Source: Oscarella lobularis (taxonomy: Eukaryota > Porifera > Homoscleromorpha > Homosclerophorida > Oscarellidae). Taken from it: a stretch of 64,000 nucleotides of DNA. The translations under genes were made by a program, and so were the position numbers. Below the pieces are notes generated by a model. That model worked only from the letters and a program-made list of their open reading frames with translations. It did not search any database and was not told the origin of the DNA. Shown one piece after another: positions 31,220 through 43,170 of this stretch (positions within the stretch are counted from its first letter, which is position 1; every line of letters begins with the position of its first letter). The stretch is taken from positions 7,243,733 through 7,307,732 of the forward strand of contig NC_089175.1 in assembly GCF_947507565.1 (NCBI RefSeq). Reading direction: 5' to 3'.

Positions 31220-34200
31220 ATGGTCAAGCGAACAGGACTTATCATCGAAGGTGAGACACGCGAAGGATCGTATTACTTGGAGGTGGAGATGAGGAAACGA
31301 AGCGCTCCATTAGAGGAAGAAAACCAGAGCTCTCCCTATAAACGCTCCTAAAAATACCCCATAGGATGCGTTCCATGCATACACGTCACTAGCTATGATG
31401 TCATTGTTTTGGTAGGACGAACGATTTTGTGCGTTGTTCTCGTCTTCACGTCGCTTCTCTGGTCGACGACTGAAACGACGACAACGACGCCAGAGATTGA
31501 AACACCGACGACACTCGTGGAGCGAGGTGGTGACAGTTAAATTAATCTGTAGATTATTTCTATGTGGTGTCGACATCTCGCTCTATCTCTCTTTCATAGT
31601 TCCTAGTCAACCGCCTGCTAATTTAACCGTCACTTCTCTTGATCCTTTCTTACATCGCAATAGCTGTATTAACTGTATTCGCGTTGAATGGGATCCTCCT
31701 CCGCTGGAAGATCGCAACGGAAATATCAGTCTTTATGAAATACATTACGTTGGAGAAGAGTTTGATACGAATCCTCATACGGTTAATGTGAGCGGTTACG
31801 TTCAGTCATTTCACACTATTCTAACTGGCCTGGAGGAGTTCGTGGTTTATGACGTCAAAATTCGGGCTTACAACCCCATTCATCCCAGTCCTTATTCTTC
31901 TATTCAGTCTGTTAGAACGTATGCAGGTTTGTAAAGTAAATGGTCAGATAATCAATAGATTATTGAATAACTCTTAGTTCCGCCTGCACGTCCAACGGAT
32001 CTGTCCTTTCTAAACGTTACTTCAATTTCTGGCGTGGATGGTCTGGTTGATCTCAAAGTGACGTGGTCTTTATCTCCGAGAAATGTCAATGGGTTGTTCG
32101 CGGGATTTCGCGTTCGGTACCAATGTTCTTCCGATAACAGTTCCATGAACGAAGAGGTACACGGCCAGACGACGTGTTGCCATGATTGTCGGTCTTTCGT
32201 TTGCGCTTTGGCGGTAAACATAACCGAACATGTGATCACAAACTTGCCAAGGTTTTTTTCTTTCTTTACCTCATCTCCTTGACGCTCTTACAGGGACTTG
32301 TTTCTAGTTACTCGTGGTACAACGTTTATGTTTACGCACTATCTAAAGACGATTCACTAGGATTTCTATACGTGAGTGGTTGGACGTCGAGCGTCGTTCT
32401 GACAGCAGAAAGCAGTAAGGCAAACTAAATGTATGCGTTATGTTTAATTATTAAGAAATAGAACCGACCGGCGCTCCCCGGAATATGTCCGTGGTCGATA
32501 TCGTCGGAGGAAAGGAGCTATTAGTGGAGTGGAGCGAAGTGTCGTGCACCGAAATCAACGGATTGTTGAGGGAGTACGTCATTTACTATCAAAGAGAAAG
32601 CGAATCAACACTGCTACATGTTACTGCATCTCCACATTCTACAGTACGACCTATACCTAAACTAATAATCGAATAATCTAACGGGCTTTGTATAGAATTT
32701 TACTATATCAAACTTGGAGCCTCTTAACGAGTATTCGGTAAGGATGCGAGCTGTCACAGGAGCGGGAGAAGGTCCTCTTACTTCTGTAGTCAAAGCACGT
32801 ACAGCTCAGCGAGGTAAAGCGTCTTTCTAGTTAATTACGCGGTCACCACCGCTTGCCGCAGGAAGCAGCTCATCTGTCACAAAGTCCGAAGTAGGCAGGT
32901 GTGACAGCAACTGCGCTTTTCCCTTTACTTACCAGAAATTCAAGTACACTGATTGTACAAAAGTTGGATTGCAATATCGGAATTTCAGGCCTTGGTGCAT
33001 GACAAACGGAAGTCAAGCATTGTGGACGTCTTGTAATTGCGATTTCGGTAAACACAAGTGTGTCTGAGCTATTAATAACTTATGTTCTGAATTTTAGCAA
33101 TAGTTCAAGATCTTGGCACATGTGAACTATACACGAGTTCTATACGGTTGCTGCAAAATCAGCTAAAGCAGGTACGTAGGCACATATATTAGGAATTTGC
33201 TGTTTTAATTATAACTGATGTAGGAGTTAATATGCGGGACTTCTTAATCAAAGCCTTTCGAATGAAAAACCTTCATCATCCAAACGTGATGAAGTTGATT
33301 GGCATCTGCTGGTCACCCAATCCTGAAGACGAGCAATACTACAGGCCTTTACTATTGCTTCCTTACATGGTTCTACAAGATTTGAAGACATATTTAAGAA
33401 AGCAAAGAGTCCTTTATTCGCTCAGTTCTGCAGCAAATGATGAAGATAATAAAGATAGGACTCGCAATGTAACAGTGGCTTTGGGGCTACAGCATCTTTG
33501 TGATAACAGAATATGTTTTTAGCATTGCAAAGTGCAAACTGCTGCAGTTTGGCTATCAAATTGCCAAAGGAATGGAATATTTGTCCGGGAAGATGATACT
33601 GCATCGAGATTTGGCTGCCCGCAATTGCATGTATGTACCATTCACTATTTATAGCGCATTTACTGGCAAATGTTTAATTGAGCCGCTTTAGGGTGGACTG
33701 GGATCTGACCGTCAAAATATCCGATTTCGGATTAGCTCGAGTATTGCAAGAGAACAAGGAATACTACCGAATTACACCTGGCAAAGGCAATCAACTTCCT
33801 ATTCGCTGGGTAGCCCTCGAAGGATTAACAGACGGAATATTTACATCAAAAAGCGACGTGGTGAGTCCGTATCAAAGTAATGTGAAAGCGCTTACTGGTT
33901 CCTATCTAATTATTCAGTGGTCGTATGGGATTACGTTGTGGGAGGTAATGGCGATAGGAAAGACTCCCTATCCCGGGGTACCAATTAGCGATTTCATCAA
34001 GCTCCTCGAAGAAGGAATGCGTCTCAGTCAACCAATGCACTCCCCTGAAAGAATGTAATTGATTATGCTGCTACTGATGTAATATTTGTACTCTATAATC
34101 TAAGGTTCAAGATCATGGGCGATTGTTGGAAGGAAGACCCAGAAGAGCGACCGTCATTTCCGCAGCTAGTCAATGATGTCAGTGAACTGATGTTGGCCAA

Positions 34201-34228
34201 CAAAGAAGGGGGTTACGTAACAGTTTAG
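31220..34228 (+). CDS. FN3/FN2-type receptor tyrosine kinase, lacking TM and kinase N-lobe exons
   Basis: Exons fit in phase from 31220 ([11 protein letters not shown]), 31416-31526 (hydrophobic [16 protein letters not shown], then Thr-rich), 31600-31926 (FN3-1), 31978-32251 and 32308-32414 (FN3-2), 32462-32643 and 32696-32813 (FN3-3), to 32862-33049. The last is an FN2/kringle-like module with [17 protein letters not shown] and PWCMTNG...CNC. A short exon at 33098-33172 comes next. From about 33224 the frame enters a tyrosine kinase at the alpha-C helix ([25 protein letters not shown]), then [32 protein letters not shown], ending GGYVTV. No transmembrane segment, glycine loop or VAVK lysine lies between FN2 and kinase, and the gap there is only an intron of about 50 bp. 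A deletion is likely, so the kinase is probably inactive. Close family unknown. Confidence 0.7.
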
Positions 34229-34385
34229 TGACGTGTAAAAGTCGGCTTCATCGTACACTGATTTTGGCCTGTTGGGGAATAGAGCAGACTCACTTTTATT
34301 CACCTTGTTATATGCGGTTTTTAATTACAGTGTACTACTGTAGCGTCCGCCAATACGTAATTAATTAATTACACGTCAATCTAAG

Positions 34386-35319
34386 CAGAGATAGAGAAGG
34401 AGAGGGATATGAAACTCCGGGTCACGTGATCTATTTAGATGAGTAGAGGTCTGTTGCCCTTTTTACCCGGATGCGCTCGTAACGAAGGCGGCTATTTGTA
34501 CTGCATCTGAGAGCTACGGTCTTCGGAAGCCTGGAAACCAGTGTCGCTAGAGAAACCCTACCCAACCCTACGTGTAACGATGAATGAAACCACGGAAGGC
34601 GCGCCCGTTATGTGCAGCGATTCACCTTATGATCCATCAATCTTCGCTTTTCGTTTATTTTTTTTAATCAATATATCTCTGCTACTTGCGAAGATGTAAG
34701 CGAAGCTTTCGAGGCATCACAACGATAAGAGAGAGTGGAAAATCGTACAAAGTCGGAGTTAAGAAAAAAATTAATTTTTTCTTTAGAAGAAGCAATATTG
34801 GATAAGATCAAGCATAAGTCTCTTCACAGATAAATGGTCTACGCGGGTAAAATAGCAGCGAACAAGCTCGCCTAATGTTCTTGCCACAGGAGGGAGCAAA
34901 AGGTGACGTGGCGAAAACGCCTATTTTGCTGTTTATCAGCGGAACGGCAGATGCCAGCGTCGAGAGTTGAGCCTATGTCTATTCTCCGACCCTTGTGCTT
35001 TTGTTTGGGCCCATTTGCGAGAATATTGGCGGTCGCAAAAAAACGCAGGAGGGAGCAAAAGACCATCTCCGCATAATGCGCGCGTCTACCGTGGTTTTAT
35101 GCATCGTTACGCGTAGGGCTGGGCAGGGTTTCTCTAGCGACACTGGTTTCCAGGCTTCCGAAAGATCGTACCGAACATTTTCTCTCAGATGCAGTACAAA
35201 TAGCCGCCTTCGTTACGAGCGCATCCGGGTAAAAAGGGCAACAGACCTCTACTCACCTCTACTCATCTAAATAGATCACGTGACCCGGAGTTTCATATCC
35301 CTCTCCTTCTCTATCTCTG
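34386..35319. mobile_element. Non-autonomous inverted-repeat DNA transposon (hAT-like ends)
   Basis: A 934-bp element whose ends are inverted repeats of about 200-230 bp (34386-34600 and 35100-35319, outer end CAGAGATAGAGAAGG). Flanks are ATCTAAG at 34379-34385 and 35320-35326, a 7-bp direct repeat read as target-site duplication. CAGAG-type ends and a 7-8 bp duplication suggest a hAT-related MITE. It has no transposase. The right arm carries a 10-bp internal tandem (CTCACCTCTA) lacking in the left. Confidence 0.8.
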
Positions 35320-35642
35320 ATCTAAGTTTCTTGATTACACTGTTAGTTGGCAGCAATTTACATTAGAGCAGAGGAGTATGATGCTGATGCTGCATTTTTT
35401 CTCATCCTTCTAGTCTCAAAACTTGATACTTATAACGTGGCAGCGTGCGTTAAGTCTTCTCGTCCGGTTTTCTTTCCTGTTTTCTCGTTCTTCTCGACCA
35501 ACGACGGTATGTTTTACGTTGGTAATGGTTCTCACCTAGACTGGAAGGGTGTTGTAGCTCTTCGTCTTGCTTTCCAAGTCTCGCTTGGCCTTGTAGCAAA
35601 TTAGCTCTTCTCCTAGGCTTGCTCTTGCCATCTGCGTAGTAG

Positions 35643-36743
35643 TCGACTGTGCCGTTGCAGACTGTCTACGTACCACGACTTCAGGCGGCCGCCGGCGTCG
35701 CCTATCTCGCCTCGCGTCTGTTTGTTCATCGCGATATCGCCGTACGAAACTGTCTCGTCGGCGAAAGTAATAATCAATTTTTAGTGAAAGTTTCCGACTT
35801 TGGAATGGCAAGAGATATTTACCAAGAAGAGTACTATCGACATAAAGGCGGTACAATGCCCATTTGATGGATGGCCCCAGAAGCGATAACCGACGGGAAG
35901 TACACTGTCGAATCAGACGTCTGGTCATTAGGCGTTCTTCTATGGGAGATCTTCGTCTTTGGGTATCAGCCGTATTTTGGTAAGAGCAACAAGCAAGTGA
36001 TCGGCGGAATTCTTCAAGGTAGCTTGAGTTTGGAGTGTCCTTCGCTCTGTCCCAAGTCAGTATATCAGTTCATGCTTCGCTGCTGGGAAAGGGATCCGTC
36101 GGATAGAATCAAGTCGAGTGACGTGGCGAACGCTTTGCAAGCTATGAGAGATCTGGGCGACATATCTGCGGGTCATTTAGATATGTCGTCGACCGAATCG
36201 AAGTCGGAGGATTGCACGCCTATGAGTTCTTTTACTCCTCCCAACTCCAAATTCGAAGAACAACGCTTATTGCCTCAGTCGAATAACGCTTACTACTTGG
36301 ATATGAGTGGCGGCAAAGCTCCTTCGGCGTCGAGTCAGTGGTCAGAAGCGTTATGTGAGTGCGGAGCTATTAAGAAAATGCCAACGGCAGGTACCAGTTA
36401 AGTCAACGCTGCGGCGCAGGATTTGTCCAATTCTCCTGCAAGTTATTTGATTATTGCGTCGACCCAATCAAAGATGCCTGTTGAAGACGATTACACGCCA
36501 GTGAGTTCTTTCGCTCCTTGTCGCGCCATGTTAGATCCAATGAATAAAGAAGAAGTTTCCTTGCCAGATATCATTACTAGTACTGATGGCAATCTTTTGC
36601 GTGACACGCACGCTGAGGTGAAAGAGAAGAAGAAAGAGAAGAAATTGTCATCTCAGAAGTCGACTACTTACGTGAATGTCATGGCCAGCACAGAAGACTT
36701 GGACTCTGCAACCCAAACAGGTAAGGATGATCCTAGTGCTTGA
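35643..36743 (+). pseudogene. Second receptor tyrosine kinase, truncated and interrupted
   Basis: Starts abruptly at the kinase E helix ([20 protein letters not shown]), then [20 protein letters not shown], close to insulin-receptor/ROS-type activation loops. At 35865-35867 TGA stands where the invariant Arg of P-I-R-W-M-A-P-E is expected (a CGA to TGA change). WMAPEAITDGKYTVESDVWS follows in the same frame, then the C-lobe. A second in-frame stop (TAA, 36399-36401) splits the tail. The tail carries tyrosine motifs NAYYLDM (YxxM, PI3K-type), DDYTPVSSF and TTYVNV (YxNx, Grb2-type). The N-lobe and extracellular part are missing. The 934-bp transposon inserted just upstream may have contributed to the loss. 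Confidence 0.75.
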
Positions 36744-37160
36744 AAATCAGCCGTCCACGGATGTTTGTAGAAGGTCATAGTTGACCCTGCATACAACAGC
36801 AATAATCGTTAGATAAAATATTTCATGCTTTCAGGTGTTTTAGACAGTCGTCCGATTTTTTCGTTCATTTGTATTTTTTAGATTGTAAATAATACTGTAG
36901 CTTTGTCAATGCGTGCTTAATAGCGCATTTCGCTGACGCTAACAGTAATTCGCGCGACGAGTTGCCACGTACTCAAATTGCACTCAATTTATTTATTTCA
37001 AATACGCACAGCGATTCTTGCAGTACTATCATGCCAAAATCTTATCTAACGTCACCACCGTCCTTTCTTTCGTTCTTTTGTTGTTGTTTGTCTTTCCTAA
37101 AGTTCTGTACGCCTTCGCCGAAAAATTTTCCTTGACTGTTTTCATCTTCGTCGCATGTTC
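36744..37160. other. 3' flank of receptor kinase 2, nothing recognised
   Basis: AT-rich, no supportable gene. Confidence 0.35.
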
Positions 37161-37880
37161 AATCCTCATCCCCACCTGAAAATCAAACTCCTATTAGTCA
37201 CTGTAAAATAATTGCTGTACGTACCTTTTCTGAATGCGTTCGTATTAGCGATACCAGAGCTACACTGCGGGGAGGTTCGAACGCTACGTAGCTCATGGCA
37301 GCCACCGCAAGCGATGACCACCGGTTCCAAAAAGTTTCGGGAGAGTATATTGACCTCATAGGCCCCCTCAATCAGTATCCGCTGGATGAGTAGTCGGCCC
37401 CTAATACCGAATCCCCCGGCGCGACGATACCTGACCACATTGGTAAGCATATAGCTAAGAACCAGGGCTTCTGAGGAGGAGAGCGGCTGACCACCGTTTG
37501 TAGGGGTCGACAGGAAAGGACGTGCAATGCCTGAATCAAAGTCTCCTGAGCCAGATCATCCGCAATCTAATCGTGCCAATTGGTGAGATAAGTGCCGGCA
37601 ACCAGACCGCTTGCGACACCCCCTCCGAGCCGTGCCCACTCTGCCTAACGCAGGCCGTGCTCGTTTGGCGACAATAAGACGTATAGGCGATCTTTCTGCT
37701 CAGTGCGTGAACCGAGGCCGAAGCCCCCCATCGCCCTGCTTAGAGGCTCCGGCACGGGATTAATCCGTGGGCCACGCTGATCCAACGATCCTGACTGCCC
37801 TTTTGCCAATCTCCCGAGCCAGTCCGTCAAGGATGAGACGCAGATTGCTCCGCGCCGCACCCACCCTAGGCCTCAACTGA
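37161..37880. other. GC-rich block of unknown origin
   Basis: Composition differs from both sides. On the - strand two frames are open for 60-95 codons (one holding VRYRRAGGFGIRGRLLIQRI), but I recognise no domain and no splice structure. Possibly an old mobile element fragment. Confidence 0.2.
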
Positions 37881-37904
37881 AGAGAAATCGGTGTGCGCGT
37901 TGCT

Positions 37905-38109
37905 TTTGAACAGCGTAGCCCCACCCATTGCTCTCATTGGTCCGTCAAGGTCACGTGGGTTAACCTTGGGCTCTCATTGGTTTCTCTGAATAGGTGCGAA
38001 ACTAGAAACCGGTTTCAATACCGGTTTGACTGTATGTTGCGTCATGATTTTAGCCAGCATTTCTATTTCTCGCAATAAATGACGTCAGCTTTGTCGCCTC
38101 GAGTTCAAG
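37905..38109 (+). promoter_or_regulatory. Promoter-like region with repeated inverted CCAAT boxes
   Basis: Four ATTGG/CATTGG boxes occur within about 90 bp (two as CTCATTGGT), with a TCACGTGGG E-box between. TGACGTCA follows at about 38081-38088. This is a promoter-like cluster just before a well-placed start codon at 38110. Confidence 0.45.
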
Positions 38110-39026
38110 ATGGTGGACGATGCCTCGTGTTCGCCGTTTCTTTTCCACAGAGCTTCTCTTCTTACGTTTCGGTTAGATTATCGTAGATCGGCTTTCGCGG
38201 TTTTGTCCTCGAACGGGACATCAGGAACCAAACACGTGATCTCTAAGAAGCAACGAAGAGTGGCGTAGAAGACGAAAACGGGCGATTTCGGCGACGACGA
38301 CGGCTTCGAAGCTTAGGAAGAATGCAAGAGACGGCGTTCGGTAAGCGTCTAAGCGATCGGGAACCCGGTTGTCGCGATAGAAAAGGCGATCTCTCCACGC
38401 GGCCTTCGTGGATCACTTTCGCCCCGTTTTTCGCAGCGATCTGCAACTCCAAAGCACGATGCGATCAAGACCTCACGCTGAAGTACGATAAAACGGCGCA
38501 AAAGTACGAAGAGGTACGCTTTGGTTCCCCGAAACAATTATATGGCTCTTTTTCTTCGCGAATTTCGACTCGCACGAGCCATCTGACCACGAGAAGCTGT
38601 TTTGCTAGCGAATTAGAGTCGATCTAACGCGTTTAGTAGGTTGGAAATCCGCGAGGTGAAGATTTTAGAATCTCTGATTTTTTGTCATTTATTTAGGTCA
38701 CTTCTCCGATTCAACATATTTTATTATGGGATTCAGTTGCCTGTGTGATCTCGCAGTACGAAATTGACTTTGCGTTTAATATGTAATATTCATTTTTTTG
38801 TAGATGTTATGTACTTTATGGATCAATTCCTTCATCAAAAATTTCTCTACGTCAAGGTAACGAACACCATAGATTTTTATTTGCATCTGATCCTACTTTG
38901 TTTTCAGGTCTTTTCTCTCCTCGACACTTGGATCAATTCGACGATATCAATCCGAGAGAAGAAGAAGAAATCACCATCATGGGAAATTTATCAAATGGAT
39001 GAATTGCGGCGAATGCAACGTCGGTA
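38110..39026 (+). CDS. Possible small multi-exon gene, unrecognised
   Basis: ATG in a good context (CAAGATGG) opens an exon MVDDASCSPFLFHRASLLTF that ends at a GTTAGA donor. Later exon-like pieces end at GTACGC (TLKYDKTAQKYEE), GTAACG (MDQFLHQKFLYVK) and GTAAGC (LLDTWINSTISIREKKKK ... MDELRRMQR). The phases between the pieces are not all verified. No domain recognised. Confidence 0.3.
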
Positions 39027-39033
39027 AGCGTAC

Positions 39034-39410
39034 GAGATCCTAAGGGATATGCATGATGATAGAGCCTATTCTCAACTCAAGATCCTTAGAGGATATGCAT
39101 GATGATAGAGCCCCGTTCTCAACTGAAGATCATTAGGGATATGCATGATGATAGAGCCCCGTTCTCAACTCAAGATCATTAGGGATATGCATGATGATAG
39201 AGCCCCGTTCTCAACTCAAGATCCTTAGGGATATGCATGATGATAGAGTCACGTTCTCAACACAAGATGCTTAGGCATTTTCATGATGATAGATTCACGT
39301 TCTCAAGATTCTTAGGCATATGCATGATGATAGAGTCACGTTCTCAACACAAGATTCTTAGGCATATGCATGATGATAGAGTCACGTTCTCATCACAGGA
39401 TTCTTAGGTG
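39034..39410 (+). repeat. Minisatellite, about 46-bp unit, 8 copies
   Basis: Tandem array of units containing GGATATGCATGATGATAGAG and CGTTCTCAAC. Early units carry AGCCCCGTTC and later ones AGTCACGTTC, so two sub-families are ordered along the array. It lies just after a splice donor and is probably intronic. Too irregular and without spacers, so not CRISPR. Confidence 0.85.
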
Positions 39411-40097
39411 CACGTTCTGACGACTTTTGGTTTTAGTATACTTAGCCTAATAAGACGTACTGAAGACTTTTTGGATTTTTTCTCTAAGGTTGTCCGACCC
39501 ACACGTTTAATTCATCGTGTGTCATTCCGACTTTCAAACCCTATTATGGTAAAGCGATCTATTAATCGATATTACGTTTATATTTCTTTTGGATTCTGCG
39601 TTTGCTATCACCCACCAAAGGTATTATTTTTCTAAAATTTTTAGATCTTAGTACTTTTTTATCTATATTTTTCAAGGAACCGATTATTGCACTTCTCAAT
39701 TGAGCGCGACGCCGCGTCGACGTCACCGTCTCTAGTTGCTTCTAGATGTCCGTTGCCTTTTACGTCGTCATCTCAGCTGTCGAAAGGAGGCGTCTTCTTC
39801 AACAGGGAACGCTTCAATTAAAGGTGAGAGACTAAGTAGCAGAACGCTGGTCTTCCTTATCTATTTATTCATTTTTTAGGAAGAGTGGAGTGGATGAAAT
39901 TATGCAGGCGCTATTCGTATTTGTAGTTACCTTAGTTCGTTTGTTTCTTCATTCGTTTTTTGCATGCATTGTTGCATTTTTATTGCACGAGCAACGACCA
40001 GATAACTCTTTTTTACGACGTAAAAGTGTAATGGTATTTACTTGAATAAAACTAGTGTGTAGAGCACGCACGTCAAATCATGGCGAGAATGAAGAGA
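39411..40097. other. Non-coding, nothing recognised
   Basis: Downstream of the minisatellite. Short frames only. Confidence 0.35.
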
Positions 40098-40620
40098 AAA
40101 TTTTTATTTCATATACCCGGAAGTAAGCCGGAAGTAGTTAAAAAAAATTAAAATTTCTTTAGTTTTTTTCTATAAGAAGGGAACTTTAACCCAAGTTCCC
40201 TGAGGAGGAACAGTTACCGTCTGTTCCTACGGGTGCCTTCATTGTTTATCCCAAGGCGCAGGGAATGTGTGCCTGCTGCCATTGATAAAATCAATAGGCA
40301 GTCAGGCATATTTTGCTGTGCGCGTCGTTCTCGAAGAGAGACTACCAATATAGAGAGTAGCCTCGTCCGGAGATACACGCCTTGTGAGTGGGCAGTTTTC
40401 CAGCTCGGGGCCGCACAACCGCTTCAGCAGTTGATATAGGCCTACCCAGGAGATGGGACAGTTTAGACGCTAAGGCCTCGTATCCAGGAGGCATACAAGC
40501 AGTTTAGGAGACTCCATCTATTAAATGAAGATGCAAATCTCCGCAGTCCGGCAAATGGACCGACCCGTCATGCTGAGGACGTTGGGACCGCGGTCTACCT
40601 CTTCGTCACATCAATAACTG
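40098..40620 (+). repeat. Second element with CCGGAAGT head
   Basis: Opens with CCCGGAAGTAAGCCGGAAGT after a TTTATTTCATA run, like 10660-11085, then a GC-rich body of similar length. No coding potential seen. Pairing rests on the head motif and composition only. Confidence 0.3.
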
Positions 40621-40717
40621 CAAAAAAATTAAAGAAATAATTAAAATTAGCTCAAATGAATTGGGATAGAATAATTCAATACCATGGCGTTGATTCAACC
40701 GTGAGCTATATCTATCT

Positions 40718-40761
40718 TATGGTTATCTATCTATCTACCTATCTATCTATCTATCTATCTA
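40718..40761 (+). repeat. (CTAT)n microsatellite
   Basis: About ten near-perfect CTAT units, with one CTAC interruption. Confidence 0.9.
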
Positions 40762-41104
40762 GCGCACAGATAAGAGAAAAAATTCAGATACTGTATAAAA
40801 AGGTCTCTTGCTTAACTTTTATATTTAGGAATCCTTTCAAAGTTCTCCTATAAAGACTTACCTACATGTTTCCATTCACGCTTCAGCCAATTCCTGCTCT
40901 CTGAGCGTCGAAAACTCGCTCCTGCTTCTGCTGCTCTCGTTTCAGTTTCCCAATTCGCTGGAGTTCCTGTCTTCCACCGTTTTGAGCTCTAATACGAAAC
41001 AAAAACGTCGGAGACTATGCAGGCGAGCTGATTCGGGTCTGGTACGCCACGATAGTCTCATTAGAACGCTAGAAGTCGCGAGATCTTTGGATTTAGAGCT
41101 TCCA

Positions 41105-41320
41105 CACCTCAGCACGCGGCGAAGGGGGCCTCTCGAGTCGATTCGCGCGCTTGCCTACCTTCTCTCTTTATTTGTAACAAGCAGAACAGGACTTTCACGC
41201 AGAATGGACGCTCATTTCTCGCATCTTTGGCCAGTTGCATGAAAAAAGCGACTCACGTGACGATTCAGTACCCCGGACTGATTTTTTGTCGTATTCCTTC
41301 GACGTGATGGAAAACAAACG
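41105..41320 (+). pseudogene. Second relic of a CARD-Kelch promoter
   Basis: TCTCGAGTCGATTCGCGCGC, TTGCCTACCTTCTCTC, then GGACGCTCATTTCTCGC and CACGTGACGATTCAG parallel the region upstream of copy 4 (24405-24545). No CARD follows. Confidence 0.45.
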
Positions 41321-41780
41321 CGCTTGGTCGCTAGTCATCTACATAAACCGTAACGTAAACGTAGAATACTTTTAATAAAAATTTTGTTTCAACACGCAAA
41401 ACGTTAGAGTGGAGTACCGTGCAATTGCTTGTGGCTCGCGCAATACAGCGTTACGAAAGGCTTACGAGGGCATGCAACTGAGCATTACGCTGCATGGGAT
41501 TAGCGCGAATATCTGCGTTGTTCTAGCGCAAAGGGCCACGCACGCGCCCATGCATCAAACCGCCGGAAAACAGAAGACGCGCGCGCTTATGCACGAGTCC
41601 CTAAGCTAACCGATCATGCAACTCCTGTCTCCATAACATGGAGCTCAGGAAAAAAAAGAATGCAGCAATTTATCATGCACAATATAAAAACATGCACAAT
41701 ATAAAACATGCACAAAAACATATTCTTTTTCAGGTATCTTCAGTTCTTGATTCACCTACAATATCGTGTCAGTGAAAAGA
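41321..41780. other. Non-coding, nothing recognised
   Basis: Contains two or three repeats of the ACATGCACAATATAAAA type at about 41680-41720. No gene. Confidence 0.35.
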
Positions 41781-42930
41781 CACCATACAATGAGAGAAAG
41801 GCTTACCTTTCCACATCAATACTCCAGCAAATCCTCGCACTTTAAAAAATAAAACAAAAATTATTAATCAGAAAATTTCATAAAAACTACACTAAAAATT
41901 TGTATTAATTACACCTAATAATAATTAAACCTGTAAAGAAAATAAAAACCTGCAAAAAACAAAAACCTGTGTAAAAAGGAACCTGTGAAAAAATTAAAAA
42001 CCTGTGGAAGAAATAAAAACCTGCAAATAAAAAACCTACTATGCTACCCTAAAAAAAGAAAAGCAGGAGCTTGAAATCAACCTAGATTACCTTATAAATC
42101 CATTGACCTAAAATAAGCCTATATACTAATCAACCTAGATTACCTGAAAATCCACTGAATAATGGTCTAAAGCACGTGGCGGCTGCTAGCTAAGCACGTG
42201 AAGAGGAAAGGAGCTATAAGCCTACTATTCAAACCATCCTACCCTACTAGCAGCCGCCAACTAAACCTTAGTGCATAGGGAGAGGACCCGTGCAAACTAA
42301 CGTAGTGATGCAAACGAAGCACGTGAGGGAGGAAGTGCCATTACTGCATTATACCGATTTGTTGTCCCGCTACACTCTCTGCAACGTACACAATTGGGCT
42401 TCGTGCACTGAAACGACCACCAGCCCTCACTCGCGGACCCCAACCCGCCCTCGATTAGACTTTTGGAAATCGGACCTAATGGTTAGACTGTCGGAAATTT
42501 TCTATGCCCGCCAGCGTGGGCAGTGGCATCGCAGGCATTTGGCGCCGTGTACGTCACAGGGAGCCCCGCCCCCTAAGTGCACGCCTACACCAACTGGGGC
42601 CCCAATGGGTGACCTGATCGTTGCGTCGACATGAGGCATTCTGCTTCCTTTCTTCTTCACTCATTCGTTGCGAAACTGAAGAAAAAGAAGAAGGGAATGA
42701 AATGAAACGAAGTGCGAGTGCACGTGATGAGGGATCGACGAATGGCGAAAGGATTACGGGAGCGTCGTCACGTCCGCGATCCGTGTCACGTCGCCGCTCG
42801 TAGCGAAAAAGTCGCTGGAGAGCAGAAACATCCACGCGCGGGCTCTACGTCGTTCTCCGCGTTGAGACAGGACAAAGGAATTGTCGCAACGCGCTGCGCG
42901 GACGAAAAATGAACGGGAAACGTGCGCTTA
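41780..42930 (-). repeat. Dispersed repeat family A, copy 3 (reversed, interrupted)
   Basis: Reverse complement of 2400-3580 with moderate divergence. It contains AACCTGTGGAAGAAATAAAAACCTG tandem units (41940-42050), then CTACTAGCAGCCGCCAACTAAACC and the GGGGCGGGGCTCCCTGTGACG block (reverse). At its end, GTGCGCTTA is cut by the transposon starting at 42931, and the repeat resumes at 48736 (CGCTTACC). Confidence 0.7.
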
Positions 42931-43170
42931 TATGGCGAGCGATGAGTGCCAAAACTATTGATATTGTAAGTAGTCAATGCAAACGCGCGCGTTTGGTCGG
43001 GGGAACGTGCACGTTTGGTCCTGACAGTCGAACGTGGACGTTTGGTCTCTCGAACGTGCACGTTTGGTCGCCTAACTGTCGATCGCGCGCGTTTGGTCGC
43101 CTAACTGTCGATCGCGCACGTTTGGTCGCCTAACTGTCGAGCGTTCGTGCACGTTTGCGTGCACGTTTGA
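42931..43170 (+). repeat. Left terminal inverted repeat
   Basis: The first about 140 bp pair with the right end at high identity. The remainder holds further diverged CGCGCGTTTG(G/A)TC units. Confidence 0.8.

Noticed and set aside
35347-35604. Open frame upstream of receptor kinase 2 as its missing N-lobe
   Set aside because: No glycine loop, VAVK lysine or membrane segment in a suitable order; it does not look like kinase sequence.
37166-37880. Possible retroelement coding fragment in the GC-rich block
   Set aside because: No reverse transcriptase, integrase or protease motif could be read in any frame, so only unusual composition is reported.
39034-39410. Regular direct repeats that might suggest a CRISPR array
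   Set aside because: Units follow one another with no unique spacers, in an intron-rich animal genome; it is a minisatellite.
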